Shown: positions 38,138-45,876 of the stretch, one piece after another | Numbering within the stretch: the first letter of the stretch is position 1 | Layout: every line of letters starts with the position of its first letter | Assembly: GCA_015486105.1 (NCBI GenBank) | Contig: WFSI01000093.1 | Location: forward strand, 1 to 48,154 | DNA length: 48,154 nt | Direction of reading: 5' to 3' | Source: Aquificota bacterium | GTDB lineage: Bacteria; Thermosulfidibacterota; Thermosulfidibacteria; Thermosulfidibacterales; B14-G1 | The notes under the pieces: generated by a model | Seen by the model: the letters and a program-made list of their open reading frames with translations, nothing else | Databases searched by the model: none | Told to the model about the DNA's origin: nothing | Program-made: the position numbers and the translations under genes

Positions 38138-38484
38138 GAATCATCCTCCCCCCTCAAAAGCTCATACAACACCCCGGACAATTCAAATAAAGGTAATTTG
38201 GAAACAAGAATAGGAATCCCCTCTTTCTCCGCTTTATCCAATACTTCAGGTGAAGGAACTATACCTTTAGCAAGCACGATTCCCCCCAGATCACTTACTT
38301 TAGCTACAGCCACTATATTTAAATGCCTCTGAATAGTAAGCCACAAATCCCCTGCATTAGCACCAGCCATTACATCGGAAAGAAGGTCCGATGCATAGGC
38401 CCACCTCACCTCCCTGTCTTGGACATCCACACCCCTCGTCACTAATTCTAAATCCAATTTGTCTATAATATTTTTAAGCAGCAT
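38134..38484 (-). CDS. DRTGG-domain protein (copy 1)
   Basis: YASDLLSDVMAGANAGDLWLTIQRHLNIVAVAKVSDLGGIVLAKGIVPSPEVLDKAEKEGIPILVS. Confidence 0.82.
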   Translation of the reverse strand: MLLKNIIDKLDLELVTRGVDVQDREVRWAYASDLLSDVMAGANAGDLWLTIQRHLNIVAVAKVSDLGGIVLAKGIVPSPEVLDKAEKEGIPILVSKLPLFELSGVLYELLRGEDDS

Positions 38485-38944
38485 CTTTCCTCCTAAAAAC
38501 CACAGAATATATCTTGGTTCCTTTGCCCATCTCCGACTCTATATGAAAAACATCAGACTTTTCCTTAATATTAGGCAAGCCCAAACCTGCACCGAAACCC
38601 AATTCTCTTATCCAGAGAGGAGCCGTAGAGTAACCAGGAGTCATGGCCTTTTCTACATCCTCAATACCCGGGCCATCATCTTCCACAACCACCTCCACTC
38701 TGTTAGGCTTAACCTCAACCTTCAAGTGACCACCCCTATCCGCGTAAGATGCCAGATTCATCTCAGCCTCAAAACAGATTATAGATACCTTTTTGATCAC
38801 ATCATCCTCGACCCCTATTTCTTGCAAGCGCCTCTTTATCTCTGTAGAAACTACGCCCACATTGTCCAAATCCCCACCTTTCAAAATCGCATAGTGAAGA
38901 ACAACCTCCCAGCCTTCACTCAAAGATACTTCCCCTCTGAACAC
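38474..38944 (-). CDS. RsbW-like anti-sigma/Ser-Thr kinase ATPase
   Basis: SIICFEAEMNLASYADRGG, VEDDGPGI, GFGAGLGLPNIKEKSDVFHIESEMGKGTKI. Confidence 0.85.
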   Translation of the reverse strand: MFRGEVSLSEGWEVVLHYAILKGGDLDNVGVVSTEIKRRLQEIGVEDDVIKKVSIICFEAEMNLASYADRGGHLKVEVKPNRVEVVVEDDGPGIEDVEKAMTPGYSTAPLWIRELGFGAGLGLPNIKEKSDVFHIESEMGKGTKIYSVVFRRKDAA

Positions 38945-39279
38945 CGAATCCCTTTTAAGTACAACCTGCCGCAGGCCTCAAAGGTGGGGATAGGGGTACT
39001 TAATAACACTATACCGTTCTCCGTTGCCCAACTAATCACTTTCTCTTCAGTGGGCTTCTTACCCCTCACGTAGAGAATAGCCGGAATACCCATCACCTCC
39101 GCCACTCTCACTACCTGTGGTGCCACATTACTAGTGACAGTAAGGGCAGGTCCGCCTCTCAGAGCCAGAACATCAGACAGAAGATCCGCCGCACAAGCGG
39201 CTTCTATTTCCCTTCTTCCCTCTTCTTCCAGGTTCAAGAACTGGGCTTCCAATAGCTCAGCTACTTCCTTCAGTTTCAC
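38920..39279 (-). CDS. DRTGG-domain protein (copy 2)
   Basis: AACAADLLSDVLALRGGPALTVTSNVAPQVVRVAEVMGIPAILYVRGKKPTEEKVISWATENGIVLLST. Confidence 0.8.
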   Translation of the reverse strand: MKLKEVAELLEAQFLNLEEEGRREIEAACAADLLSDVLALRGGPALTVTSNVAPQVVRVAEVMGIPAILYVRGKKPTEEKVISWATENGIVLLSTPIPTFEACGRLYLKGIRCSEGKYL

Positions 39280-39766
39280 TCAATCCCTCCCTCTCATAGT
39301 ACCCCTTCACTATATTCCAGGCCCGCTGGGGACTGAGCCTCCCGTAAACATCTTCACCAATCATAATAACAGGGGCAAGACCACAAGCCCCAACGCATCT
39401 CACGGTATTCACAGTAAACTTCTGATCTTTAGTGGTGCCCCCCACCTTAACCCTCAGCCTGTGACAGAGGGTTTCCAGCACATCCTTCCCCCCCTTCACG
39501 TGGCAGGCAGTTCCCAAACAGACACGGATCTCATACTCCCCTATGGGCTCTGTCCTGAAAAAGTTGTAAAAGGTTACCACGCCATAAACATGGCTGGGCG
39601 GAACCCCTAGTTCCTGGGCAACATACCCAATAATCTCCGGCGGAAGATAGCCAAAGACCCCTTGAGAAAAGTGAAGCACTTTAATAAGGGACCCAGGATC
39701 CCCCCTGAAATTCGCCACGAAGTCCTTAACCTTATTATGCTCCGGCGTGTCCGGCAGTTTCACCAT
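39257..39766 (-). CDS. nuoE: NuoE/HydC-type [2Fe-2S] subunit
   Basis: IKVLHFSQGVFGYLPPEIIGYVAQELGVPPSHVYGVVTFYNFFRTEPIGEYEIRVCLGTACHVKG...CVGACGLAPV. Confidence 0.94.
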   Translation of the reverse strand: MVKLPDTPEHNKVKDFVANFRGDPGSLIKVLHFSQGVFGYLPPEIIGYVAQELGVPPSHVYGVVTFYNFFRTEPIGEYEIRVCLGTACHVKGGKDVLETLCHRLRVKVGGTTKDQKFTVNTVRCVGACGLAPVIMIGEDVYGRLSPQRAWNIVKGYYEREGLSETEGSS

Positions 39767-39778
39767 TGCCCCCCTCCT

Positions 39779-40351
39779 TTAACGAGCACCAAATTCAAAC
39801 CAGTGATAAACATCCCTCATGAGCTGTTCATAACTACCCTTCACACCCTCATAGAGTCGGGCATTCTCTATAGCAATAGTAGCCTGCTCAGCCAAAGCCT
39901 GAACAAAATCTACCTCATCCGCGCCAAAAGCCCGGGGGTTAGAAGTATAAAGTCTAAGAACACCAATCACTTTACCCCTCAACACCAAAGGAACACTAAG
40001 TATAGAAGCTACGCCTTCCTTTACAGCCGCCTCTTTATACTGGACCCTAATATCATGAGCTGCATCATAAACAGCTACAGGTTTACCCTCCATGGCATCG
40101 GCGACGCTTCTGTCAGCCTCAACGGGACCCTTCTTTAAATAATCCTCAGAGATGCCATAAGAAGCCACCAACTCCAATCGCTTAGACTCCTCATCCAAAA
40201 GCCGCAGAGTAGCACCCTTGACCCCCATCACTTCCGAAACCTTCTTCACCGCCCGGTCAAAAACTTCCTTGAGACTAAGAGTAGAGTTAATCAATCTACT
40301 CACTTCTTTGAAAGTCTCAAAATACTTCTTATACCTCCCCTCTTCTGCCAT
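39779..40351 (-). CDS. GAF-domain protein
   Basis: GAF: VKKVSEVMGVKGATLRLLDEESKRLELVASYGIS...VASILSVPLVLRGKVIGVLRLYTSNPRAFGADEVDFVQALAEQATIAIENARLYE. Start at MAEEGRYKKYF because the ORF-track start lies upstream of the predicted promoter. Confidence 0.88.
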   Translation of the reverse strand: MAEEGRYKKYFETFKEVSRLINSTLSLKEVFDRAVKKVSEVMGVKGATLRLLDEESKRLELVASYGISEDYLKKGPVEADRSVADAMEGKPVAVYDAAHDIRVQYKEAAVKEGVASILSVPLVLRGKVIGVLRLYTSNPRAFGADEVDFVQALAEQATIAIENARLYEGVKGSYEQLMRDVYHWFEFGAR

Positions 40352-40386
40352 AAAAGCACCCCCCCCCCAAGGTACTATTCTGGGAG

Positions 40387-40440
40387 AGATTACTACCCCG
40401 GTGAAATCATTGTCAATAGAGAAAATGATTTCCTTCACAA
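40387..40440 (-). promoter_or_regulatory. Predicted promoter/operator of the GAF-NuoE-signalling-NuoF unit, sharing the 30-bp element with nuoA
   Basis: Minus strand TTGTGAAGGAAATCATTTTCTCTATTGACA (40440-40411), TTGACA -35, 18-bp spacer, TAATCT -10 (40392-40387). Confidence 0.65.
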
Positions 40441-40591
40441 AAGAGACTTAAGAACCCTCTTGCCTCTTCCTAATCCACTATCTTCAAGAGCTTCCATAGC
40501 AAAGCCATCCCCTTTTAAGACCCCCGCCTCAACAAGTCTTTACTGATTCTTATCCTTTATGCTAAAGGGTGGCCGCTTGAAGGAGAATTTC

Positions 40592-40714
40592 ATGTTTAAA
40601 AAGCTGGGCGAGAATAGACTGAGCAAGAAGGCCTGGATTATTATCTTAGGCACACCCTTGGTCCTTATACTACTGCTGCTCCTCCTCTCTTTGGTTATAA
40701 GGTTGGGAAAATGA
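40592..40714 (+). CDS. 40-aa single-TM microprotein MFKKLGENRLSKKAWIIILGTPLVLILLLLLLSLVIRLGK
   Basis: AGGAG RBS 6 nt upstream of ATG; hydrophobic helix flanked by Lys/Arg; stop overlaps dprA start (ATGA). Not in ORF track. Confidence 0.65.
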   Translation: MFKKLGENRLSKKAWIIILGTPLVLILLLLLLSLVIRLGK

Positions 40715-41790
40715 AAAGCAAAGAATGGAGCCTCTTCCTCTCCCTGGCACCCGGGGTGGGCGCTAAAACTTACAGCAGACTCATCACAGCATTAGGTTCC
40801 ACCAAAGCCGTTTTTGAGGCTTCGAAGAGAGAATTAGAGGCCATTCCGGGGATCAGGCCTTCTGTCATAGAGACCCTACTCTCCCCGGGAACCTTATTAG
40901 AAAAAGGCAAAGAAGTCTTACGGGATTTACAAGAACACAAAATAGGTTATATTACCTTAGAACAAAAAGACTATCCTCTTTCCCTCAAAATCATCCCTTA
41001 TCCTCCTCCAGTTCTTTACTACAAAGGGAACCCATCCACATTAAAGGAGCCATGTTTCACCGTGGTGGGTACCAGAGGGGCATCCCCCTATGGCTTGAAC
41101 ATGGCCTTTAACTTATCCAAGGGGTTAGCCCATGCTGGATTGGTAATCATTAGTGGCTTAGCCCGGGGCATAGATACCTCGGCTCACAAAGGGGCTCTTA
41201 GTACAGGGATCACAGCTGCCTTCCTGGGCTCTGGACTAGATACCCTTTACCCTCCAGAAAACAGAAGATTAGCCCAAAGCATTATAGAGAAAGGAGGTGC
41301 AATCTTAAGTCCCTACCCCCCCGGAACCCCACCGGAACGGGGGCATTTCCCAAGACGCAACCTCCTCATGGCAGCCTTGGGGACAGGGGTTTTGGTTGTG
41401 GAGGCCGGGGAAAAGAGCGGTGCCCTCATGACAGCTCACTATGCCAGGAATATGGGCAAAGAGATCTTTGCTCTACCCGGTCCCGTGGGACTATCTCGAA
41501 CCAGAGGAGTCCACACACTCATAAAAGAAGGGGCCCATCTAATAGAGGACACCCAGGACATCCTGAACGTTCTACATATAAAAGGCAAAAAAGCACCGAG
41601 AAAACCCCCTATGACTGAAACAGAAAAAAGGGTGTGGGAAACCCTAGAGGAAGGGGCCTTACCCATCGAGGTACTCATGGAAAAATGCGATCTCACCCTC
41701 CAGGAGGCTTACTCACTCCTCCTCCAAATGGAGCTGAAGGGACTGATAGCCAGCGGGGGAGGAAATATCTTTATGAGAAGGGCATTATGA
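40711..41790 (+). CDS. dprA: DNA processing protein DprA
   Basis: FTVVGTRGASPYGLNMAFNLSKGLAHAGLVIISGLARGIDTSAHKGALS...NRLLA-like FPRRNLLMAALGTGVLVVEAGEKSGALMTA. Confidence 0.95.
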   Translation: MKSKEWSLFLSLAPGVGAKTYSRLITALGSTKAVFEASKRELEAIPGIRPSVIETLLSPGTLLEKGKEVLRDLQEHKIGYITLEQKDYPLSLKIIPYPPPVLYYKGNPSTLKEPCFTVVGTRGASPYGLNMAFNLSKGLAHAGLVIISGLARGIDTSAHKGALSTGITAAFLGSGLDTLYPPENRRLAQSIIEKGGAILSPYPPGTPPERGHFPRRNLLMAALGTGVLVVEAGEKSGALMTAHYARNMGKEIFALPGPVGLSRTRGVHTLIKEGAHLIEDTQDILNVLHIKGKKAPRKPPMTETEKRVWETLEEGALPIEVLMEKCDLTLQEAYSLLLQMELKGLIASGGGNIFMRRAL

Positions 41791-43835
41791 AGAAAAAACT
41801 GGTCATTGTTGAATCACCAGCCAAGGCCCGTACCCTGAATAAGTACCTTGGCAGGAACTTTCAGGTGAAAGCCAGTATGGGCCATGTAAGGGATCTACCT
41901 AAAAGCAAATTAGGAGTAGATGTAGAGAACAACTTTGCCCCTACTTATGTCACCATAAAAGGAAAAGAAAAAATTTTAAAAGAACTTAAAAGGGACGCCA
42001 AAGACTCCCAAGAGATATACTTGGCCTCAGATCCTGACCGGGAGGGAGAAGCGATAGCCTGGCACATTGCCCAGGCGTTGGGGAAAAAGGAAGGCAAAAA
42101 GCTCAGGAGGGTTCTCTTCCACGAAATCACCAAAAAGGCCATTCAAGAAGCTTTAAAACGCCCTGGCCCCATTGATACTAACAAGGTAAACGCACAACAG
42201 GCTAGGCGCGTCTTAGACCGGTTAGTAGGCTATACTCTCTCCCCCCTTCTCTGGCGCAAAGTAGAAAGAGGACTGTCCGCAGGCAGGGTCCAGTCCGTAG
42301 CCGTGAGACTCATCTGTGAGCGGGAAGAAGAAATAGAAAAGTTCGCTCCCCAGGAATACTGGAGCATCACCGCTCACTTAGAGAAAAAAGGAGTACCTCC
42401 TGCCTTTTCTGCCAACCTTTTCAAGATAAAAGGCAAAAAAGCCGAACTTCCCAAGAAAAAGAAAGTCAAGGAGGTCCTCGATAGCCTAAAAGGAGCCACC
42501 TATAAGGTAGTAAAAGTTGATAGAAAAGAGAGAAAAGACAATCCTAAACCCCCTTTCACCACCTCTACCCTCCAGCAAGAAGCAGCCAGAAAACTGGGAT
42601 TCACTGCCAAAAAAACCATGCTCGTTGCCCAACATCTCTACGAAGGTACGGACCTGGGAGAAGAAGGACCTGTAGGTCTCATTACTTACATGAGAACGGA
42701 TTCGGTAAGGCTATCCCCAGAAGCCCAGAAACAGGCTCGGAAAGTTATCAAGAAACTCTGGGGAGAAAGGCATCTCCCCTCCAAGGCCCCTCAGTACAAG
42801 AGCAAAAAAAGCGCCCAGGATGCCCATGAGGCCATCAGACCTACAGAACCCTCCAGGATTCCCGATTCCCTTAAAGGGCTCCTGCCTCAAGAACACTGGA
42901 AACTCTATAAGCTCATCTGGGACCGGTTCATGGCAAGCCAGATGAAACCCGCCCTCTACGATGTAACCACCGTGGACATCCTAGCAGGGGAATGCCTGTT
43001 CAGAGCCACAGGGAGAGTGCTTAAGTTCCCTGGATACACCATACTTTACACTGAAGGAAAAGATGAAAAAGGGGAAGAAGAATCCGTCAGCCTTCCCCCT
43101 CTAAAAGAAAAAACCACCTTAGAACTCATAAAATTAGAATCTAAACAGCACTTCACCCAGCCTCCTCCAAGATTTACTGAAGCCACCTTAGTAAAAACCT
43201 TGGAAGAGAGGGGCATTGGTAGACCCAGCACCTATGCTGCCATCCTCTCCACCATTCAAGAGAGGGGCTACGTAGAAAAAAAGCAGAAACGCCTTCATCC
43301 CACCATCCTGGGCCGTACAGTAAATGAACTTCTAGTAAAGTTCTTCCCCCGAATTCTGGACGTAGATTTTACCGCCCGCATGGAAGAATTCCTGGACGAA
43401 ATCGAAGAAGGTAAGAGGGAATGGGTAGAGCCCCTGCAGCAATTCTACACCCCTTTTACGGAAGAACTGAAGATAGCAGAAGACAAGATGGAACGGGTAA
43501 AAAAAACGGGCAAGACCACGGATATTCTCTGTGACAAGTGCGGCAGACCCATGGTGGAAAGGTGGTCCCGTCATGGCCGATTCCTAGGCTGTTCAGGATA
43601 CCCAGAGTGCAAAAATATCATACCCCTCAACTCACAAGGAGAAATCGTGAGGAAAGAAGAATTGGATAAATCCTATCCATGTCCCGCAGAAGGGTGTGAT
43701 GGCTACCTGGTGAAGAGGAGGGGTCGGGGTGGACGGTTCTTTTACGGCTGCAGCAACTATCCCAAATGCAGATTCACCACCAACAAGCTGGAAGATATAG
43801 AAAAAGGAGATCAAAAAGAAGGCCCAACCCCCTGA
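41787..43835 (+). CDS. topA: DNA topoisomerase I
   Basis: KKKLVIVESPAKARTLNKYLGRNFQVKASMGHVRDLP; ASDPDREGEAIAWHI; GLITYMRTDSVRLS; C-terminal Zn ribbons. Start at MKKKLVIVES (ATGA overlap with dprA). Confidence 0.97.
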   Translation: MKKKLVIVESPAKARTLNKYLGRNFQVKASMGHVRDLPKSKLGVDVENNFAPTYVTIKGKEKILKELKRDAKDSQEIYLASDPDREGEAIAWHIAQALGKKEGKKLRRVLFHEITKKAIQEALKRPGPIDTNKVNAQQARRVLDRLVGYTLSPLLWRKVERGLSAGRVQSVAVRLICEREEEIEKFAPQEYWSITAHLEKKGVPPAFSANLFKIKGKKAELPKKKKVKEVLDSLKGATYKVVKVDRKERKDNPKPPFTTSTLQQEAARKLGFTAKKTMLVAQHLYEGTDLGEEGPVGLITYMRTDSVRLSPEAQKQARKVIKKLWGERHLPSKAPQYKSKKSAQDAHEAIRPTEPSRIPDSLKGLLPQEHWKLYKLIWDRFMASQMKPALYDVTTVDILAGECLFRATGRVLKFPGYTILYTEGKDEKGEEESVSLPPLKEKTTLELIKLESKQHFTQPPPRFTEATLVKTLEERGIGRPSTYAAILSTIQERGYVEKKQKRLHPTILGRTVNELLVKFFPRILDVDFTARMEEFLDEIEEGKREWVEPLQQFYTPFTEELKIAEDKMERVKKTGKTTDILCDKCGRPMVERWSRHGRFLGCSGYPECKNIIPLNSQGEIVRKEELDKSYPCPAEGCDGYLVKRRGRGGRFFYGCSNYPKCRFTTNKLEDIEKGDQKEGPTP

Positions 43836-43930
43836 GGTTAAAGGCACTCAGAGGTCTTTAACGGAAAGAAATTGAAATAGCACCGCCAAAGAATTAACTT
43901 TCCCTCAGAAAAACAAAGGGGAGAGAGAAA

Positions 43931-45838
43931 ATGGAAAGGTTCTTTAATCCCATCAAATTAGGTAGATTAGAATTAAGAAATCGATTCATCATGGCTCCTA
44001 TAAAAACGGCCTATGGCACACCCGAAGGGAAAGTGACCCAAAGGCACCTCAATTTCTACAGTAAAGTGTCCCAAGGAGGGGTATCCCTCATCATCCTTGA
44101 GCCCGTATCTGTATTGAAGAATGGCAAGGAGCACCCTAAACAGCTATGCATAGACAGCAAAGAATGCGCCTCAGAACTGGAAAAGATAGTGAAACTTCTG
44201 CACAAAAATAGTACCTACGCCTGCCTGAATCTTAACCACGCGGGAAGGGCTGCCAACCCCAAGGCCACAGGAGGAAACCCAAAGGCACCATCACCTGTGC
44301 TATGCCCTTCCACAGGCCAGACCCCCCAGGAACTCACCACCGAGGAAATAAAAGAAATCATCACCGCCTTTGGCATTGCAACTCAGAGGGCTATAGAAGC
44401 AGGATTTGATGCCATTGAAGTCCAGTGTGGTCACGGATACCTTGTAAGCCAGTTCATGAGGAAAAGCATTAACAAAAGGGAAGACGCCTACGGCCGAGAC
44501 CCCCTCCTCTTCGCCAAAAGAGTGCTGGAGGAAGTAACCAGCAAGGCGGGAGACACCCCAGTGTTCATTCGCATATCGGGAAGTGAATTCGTAGAAGGAG
44601 GGATCACGCCTCATGAGAACCAAGCCCTCATCGCTCTGGCGGAAGAACTGGGGATAAAGGCCATCCATGTGGGATTTGGAAACGCCTGCGAAACACCACC
44701 TTGGTATTTCGGTCACATGGCTCTGCCAGAAGAACCCCAACTCGAAGTCCTTAGGGAAATAAGGGGCATGACCAAACCCCCCCTCATCGCAGCGGGTAGG
44801 ATGGCCTCCAAGGAAAAACTCCAAAAAATAGCCGATGAAAACCTAAGCGACATGGTAGCATTTGGCAGACCCCTCATAGCCGATCCCCTGCTGGTGAATA
44901 AACTGGAGGCTGAAGACTACGACTCCATAGTTTACTGTGGCTACTGCCTTCAGGGCTGCCTTTTCAATGTGAAAGCTGGATTGGGTCTTGGATGTATAGT
45001 CAATCCAGGCATAGACAAGGAAGAACCCCCTCCCCCAAAGGAAAAACTTAAATGCGTGGTGGTGGGCGCCGGTCCTGCCGGCATTGTGGCAGCCATAAAC
45101 TTGGTGCAAAGAGGACATAACGTTAAACTATATGAAAAAGAGAAAGAACCAGGAGGCCAATTCAGACTTGCTCCTCTATCTCCCTTAAAGAAAAACATGA
45201 CCAGACCCTTGAACTCCCTGATAAAACAGCTTGAGACAAGCCATGTGGAGATAATCTTTGGAAAAGAGGTGACAGTTGATCTCCTCAAATCTGAAGCCCC
45301 TAACGTGGTAATTATTGCCACGGGGAGCGTACCCAACGTCCCCCACATCGAGGGGCTCAAGACCCAGTACTGGATGACAGGCGTGGACTTCTTCACGGAC
45401 AAGAAGTCCGTGAAGGGAGAAAGGGTTCTTATCATAGGAGCCGGTATGGTAGGCGTCGAGGCGGCAGAGATCCTCAGCAGAGAGAACAAGACCGTGGTGG
45501 CTACCAAAAGGACAGACACTATAGCCAACGACATGGAACCCATCACCAGAAACCTCCTTCTCAAAGACCTGAACTCCAGGGCCAATGTAAAGCTCATGCC
45601 CAACACCACCGTTAAGAGGTTCACGCCCCAAGGAGTGGAAGTGGTTTCTCAAGGAAAAGATACGCTCCTAAAGCCCTTCAATACGGTGATCCTCACCGCT
45701 GGCATGGAACCCTCCGACGCCCTCTACCAAGAACTCAAAGATAGTATAGAAAAATTAGAAATCATAGGGGACTCCAAAGAGCCCAGAAGTATATACTGGG
45801 CAACTCAGGAAGGATACGAGGTTGGAGTGAAGTACTAA
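43931..45838 (+). CDS. NADH:flavin oxidoreductase / 2,4-dienoyl-CoA reductase-like [4Fe-4S] flavoenzyme
   Basis: OYE barrel (NRFIMAPIKTAYG, FGRPLIADP), CGYCLQGCLFNVKAGLGLGC cluster motif, C-terminal VVVGAGPAGIVAAINL FAD/NAD domain. Confidence 0.92.
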   Translation: MERFFNPIKLGRLELRNRFIMAPIKTAYGTPEGKVTQRHLNFYSKVSQGGVSLIILEPVSVLKNGKEHPKQLCIDSKECASELEKIVKLLHKNSTYACLNLNHAGRAANPKATGGNPKAPSPVLCPSTGQTPQELTTEEIKEIITAFGIATQRAIEAGFDAIEVQCGHGYLVSQFMRKSINKREDAYGRDPLLFAKRVLEEVTSKAGDTPVFIRISGSEFVEGGITPHENQALIALAEELGIKAIHVGFGNACETPPWYFGHMALPEEPQLEVLREIRGMTKPPLIAAGRMASKEKLQKIADENLSDMVAFGRPLIADPLLVNKLEAEDYDSIVYCGYCLQGCLFNVKAGLGLGCIVNPGIDKEEPPPPKEKLKCVVVGAGPAGIVAAINLVQRGHNVKLYEKEKEPGGQFRLAPLSPLKKNMTRPLNSLIKQLETSHVEIIFGKEVTVDLLKSEAPNVVIIATGSVPNVPHIEGLKTQYWMTGVDFFTDKKSVKGERVLIIGAGMVGVEAAEILSRENKTVVATKRTDTIANDMEPITRNLLLKDLNSRANVKLMPNTTVKRFTPQGVEVVSQGKDTLLKPFNTVILTAGMEPSDALYQELKDSIEKLEIIGDSKEPRSIYWATQEGYEVGVKY

Positions 45839-45844
45839 ATCTAA

Positions 45845-45870
45845 GGGGGGACAGGAGAAACTGCCCCCCC
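45845..45870. terminator. Possible bidirectional hairpin between convergent genes
   Basis: gggggg-a-cag-gagaaa-ctg-cccccc; 9-bp GC stem with one bulged A; no clear T tract. Confidence 0.35.
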
Positions 45871-45876
45871 AGAAAC

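Noticed and set aside
40351-40438. ORF-track N-terminal extension of the GAF protein (MKEIIFSIDNDFTGVV...)
   Set aside because: It would place the start codon inside the predicted -35/operator; the ATG at 40351 is downstream of the promoter and has a SD-like G run.
40411-40440. Canonical Rex operator reading of the shared element
   Set aside because: Only one TTGTGAA half-site is present; TTGTGAANNNNTTCACAA is not completed. A CRP/FNR-like TGTGA-N6-TCA reading fits the GAF copy only, so I leave the regulator unnamed.
43837-43862. gttaaag-N12-ctttaac stem after topA
   Set aside because: AT-rich 7-bp stem with a large loop and no T tract; too weak to call.
44950-45624. 224-aa - strand ORF
   Set aside because: Antisense shadow of the dienoyl-CoA reductase-like gene.
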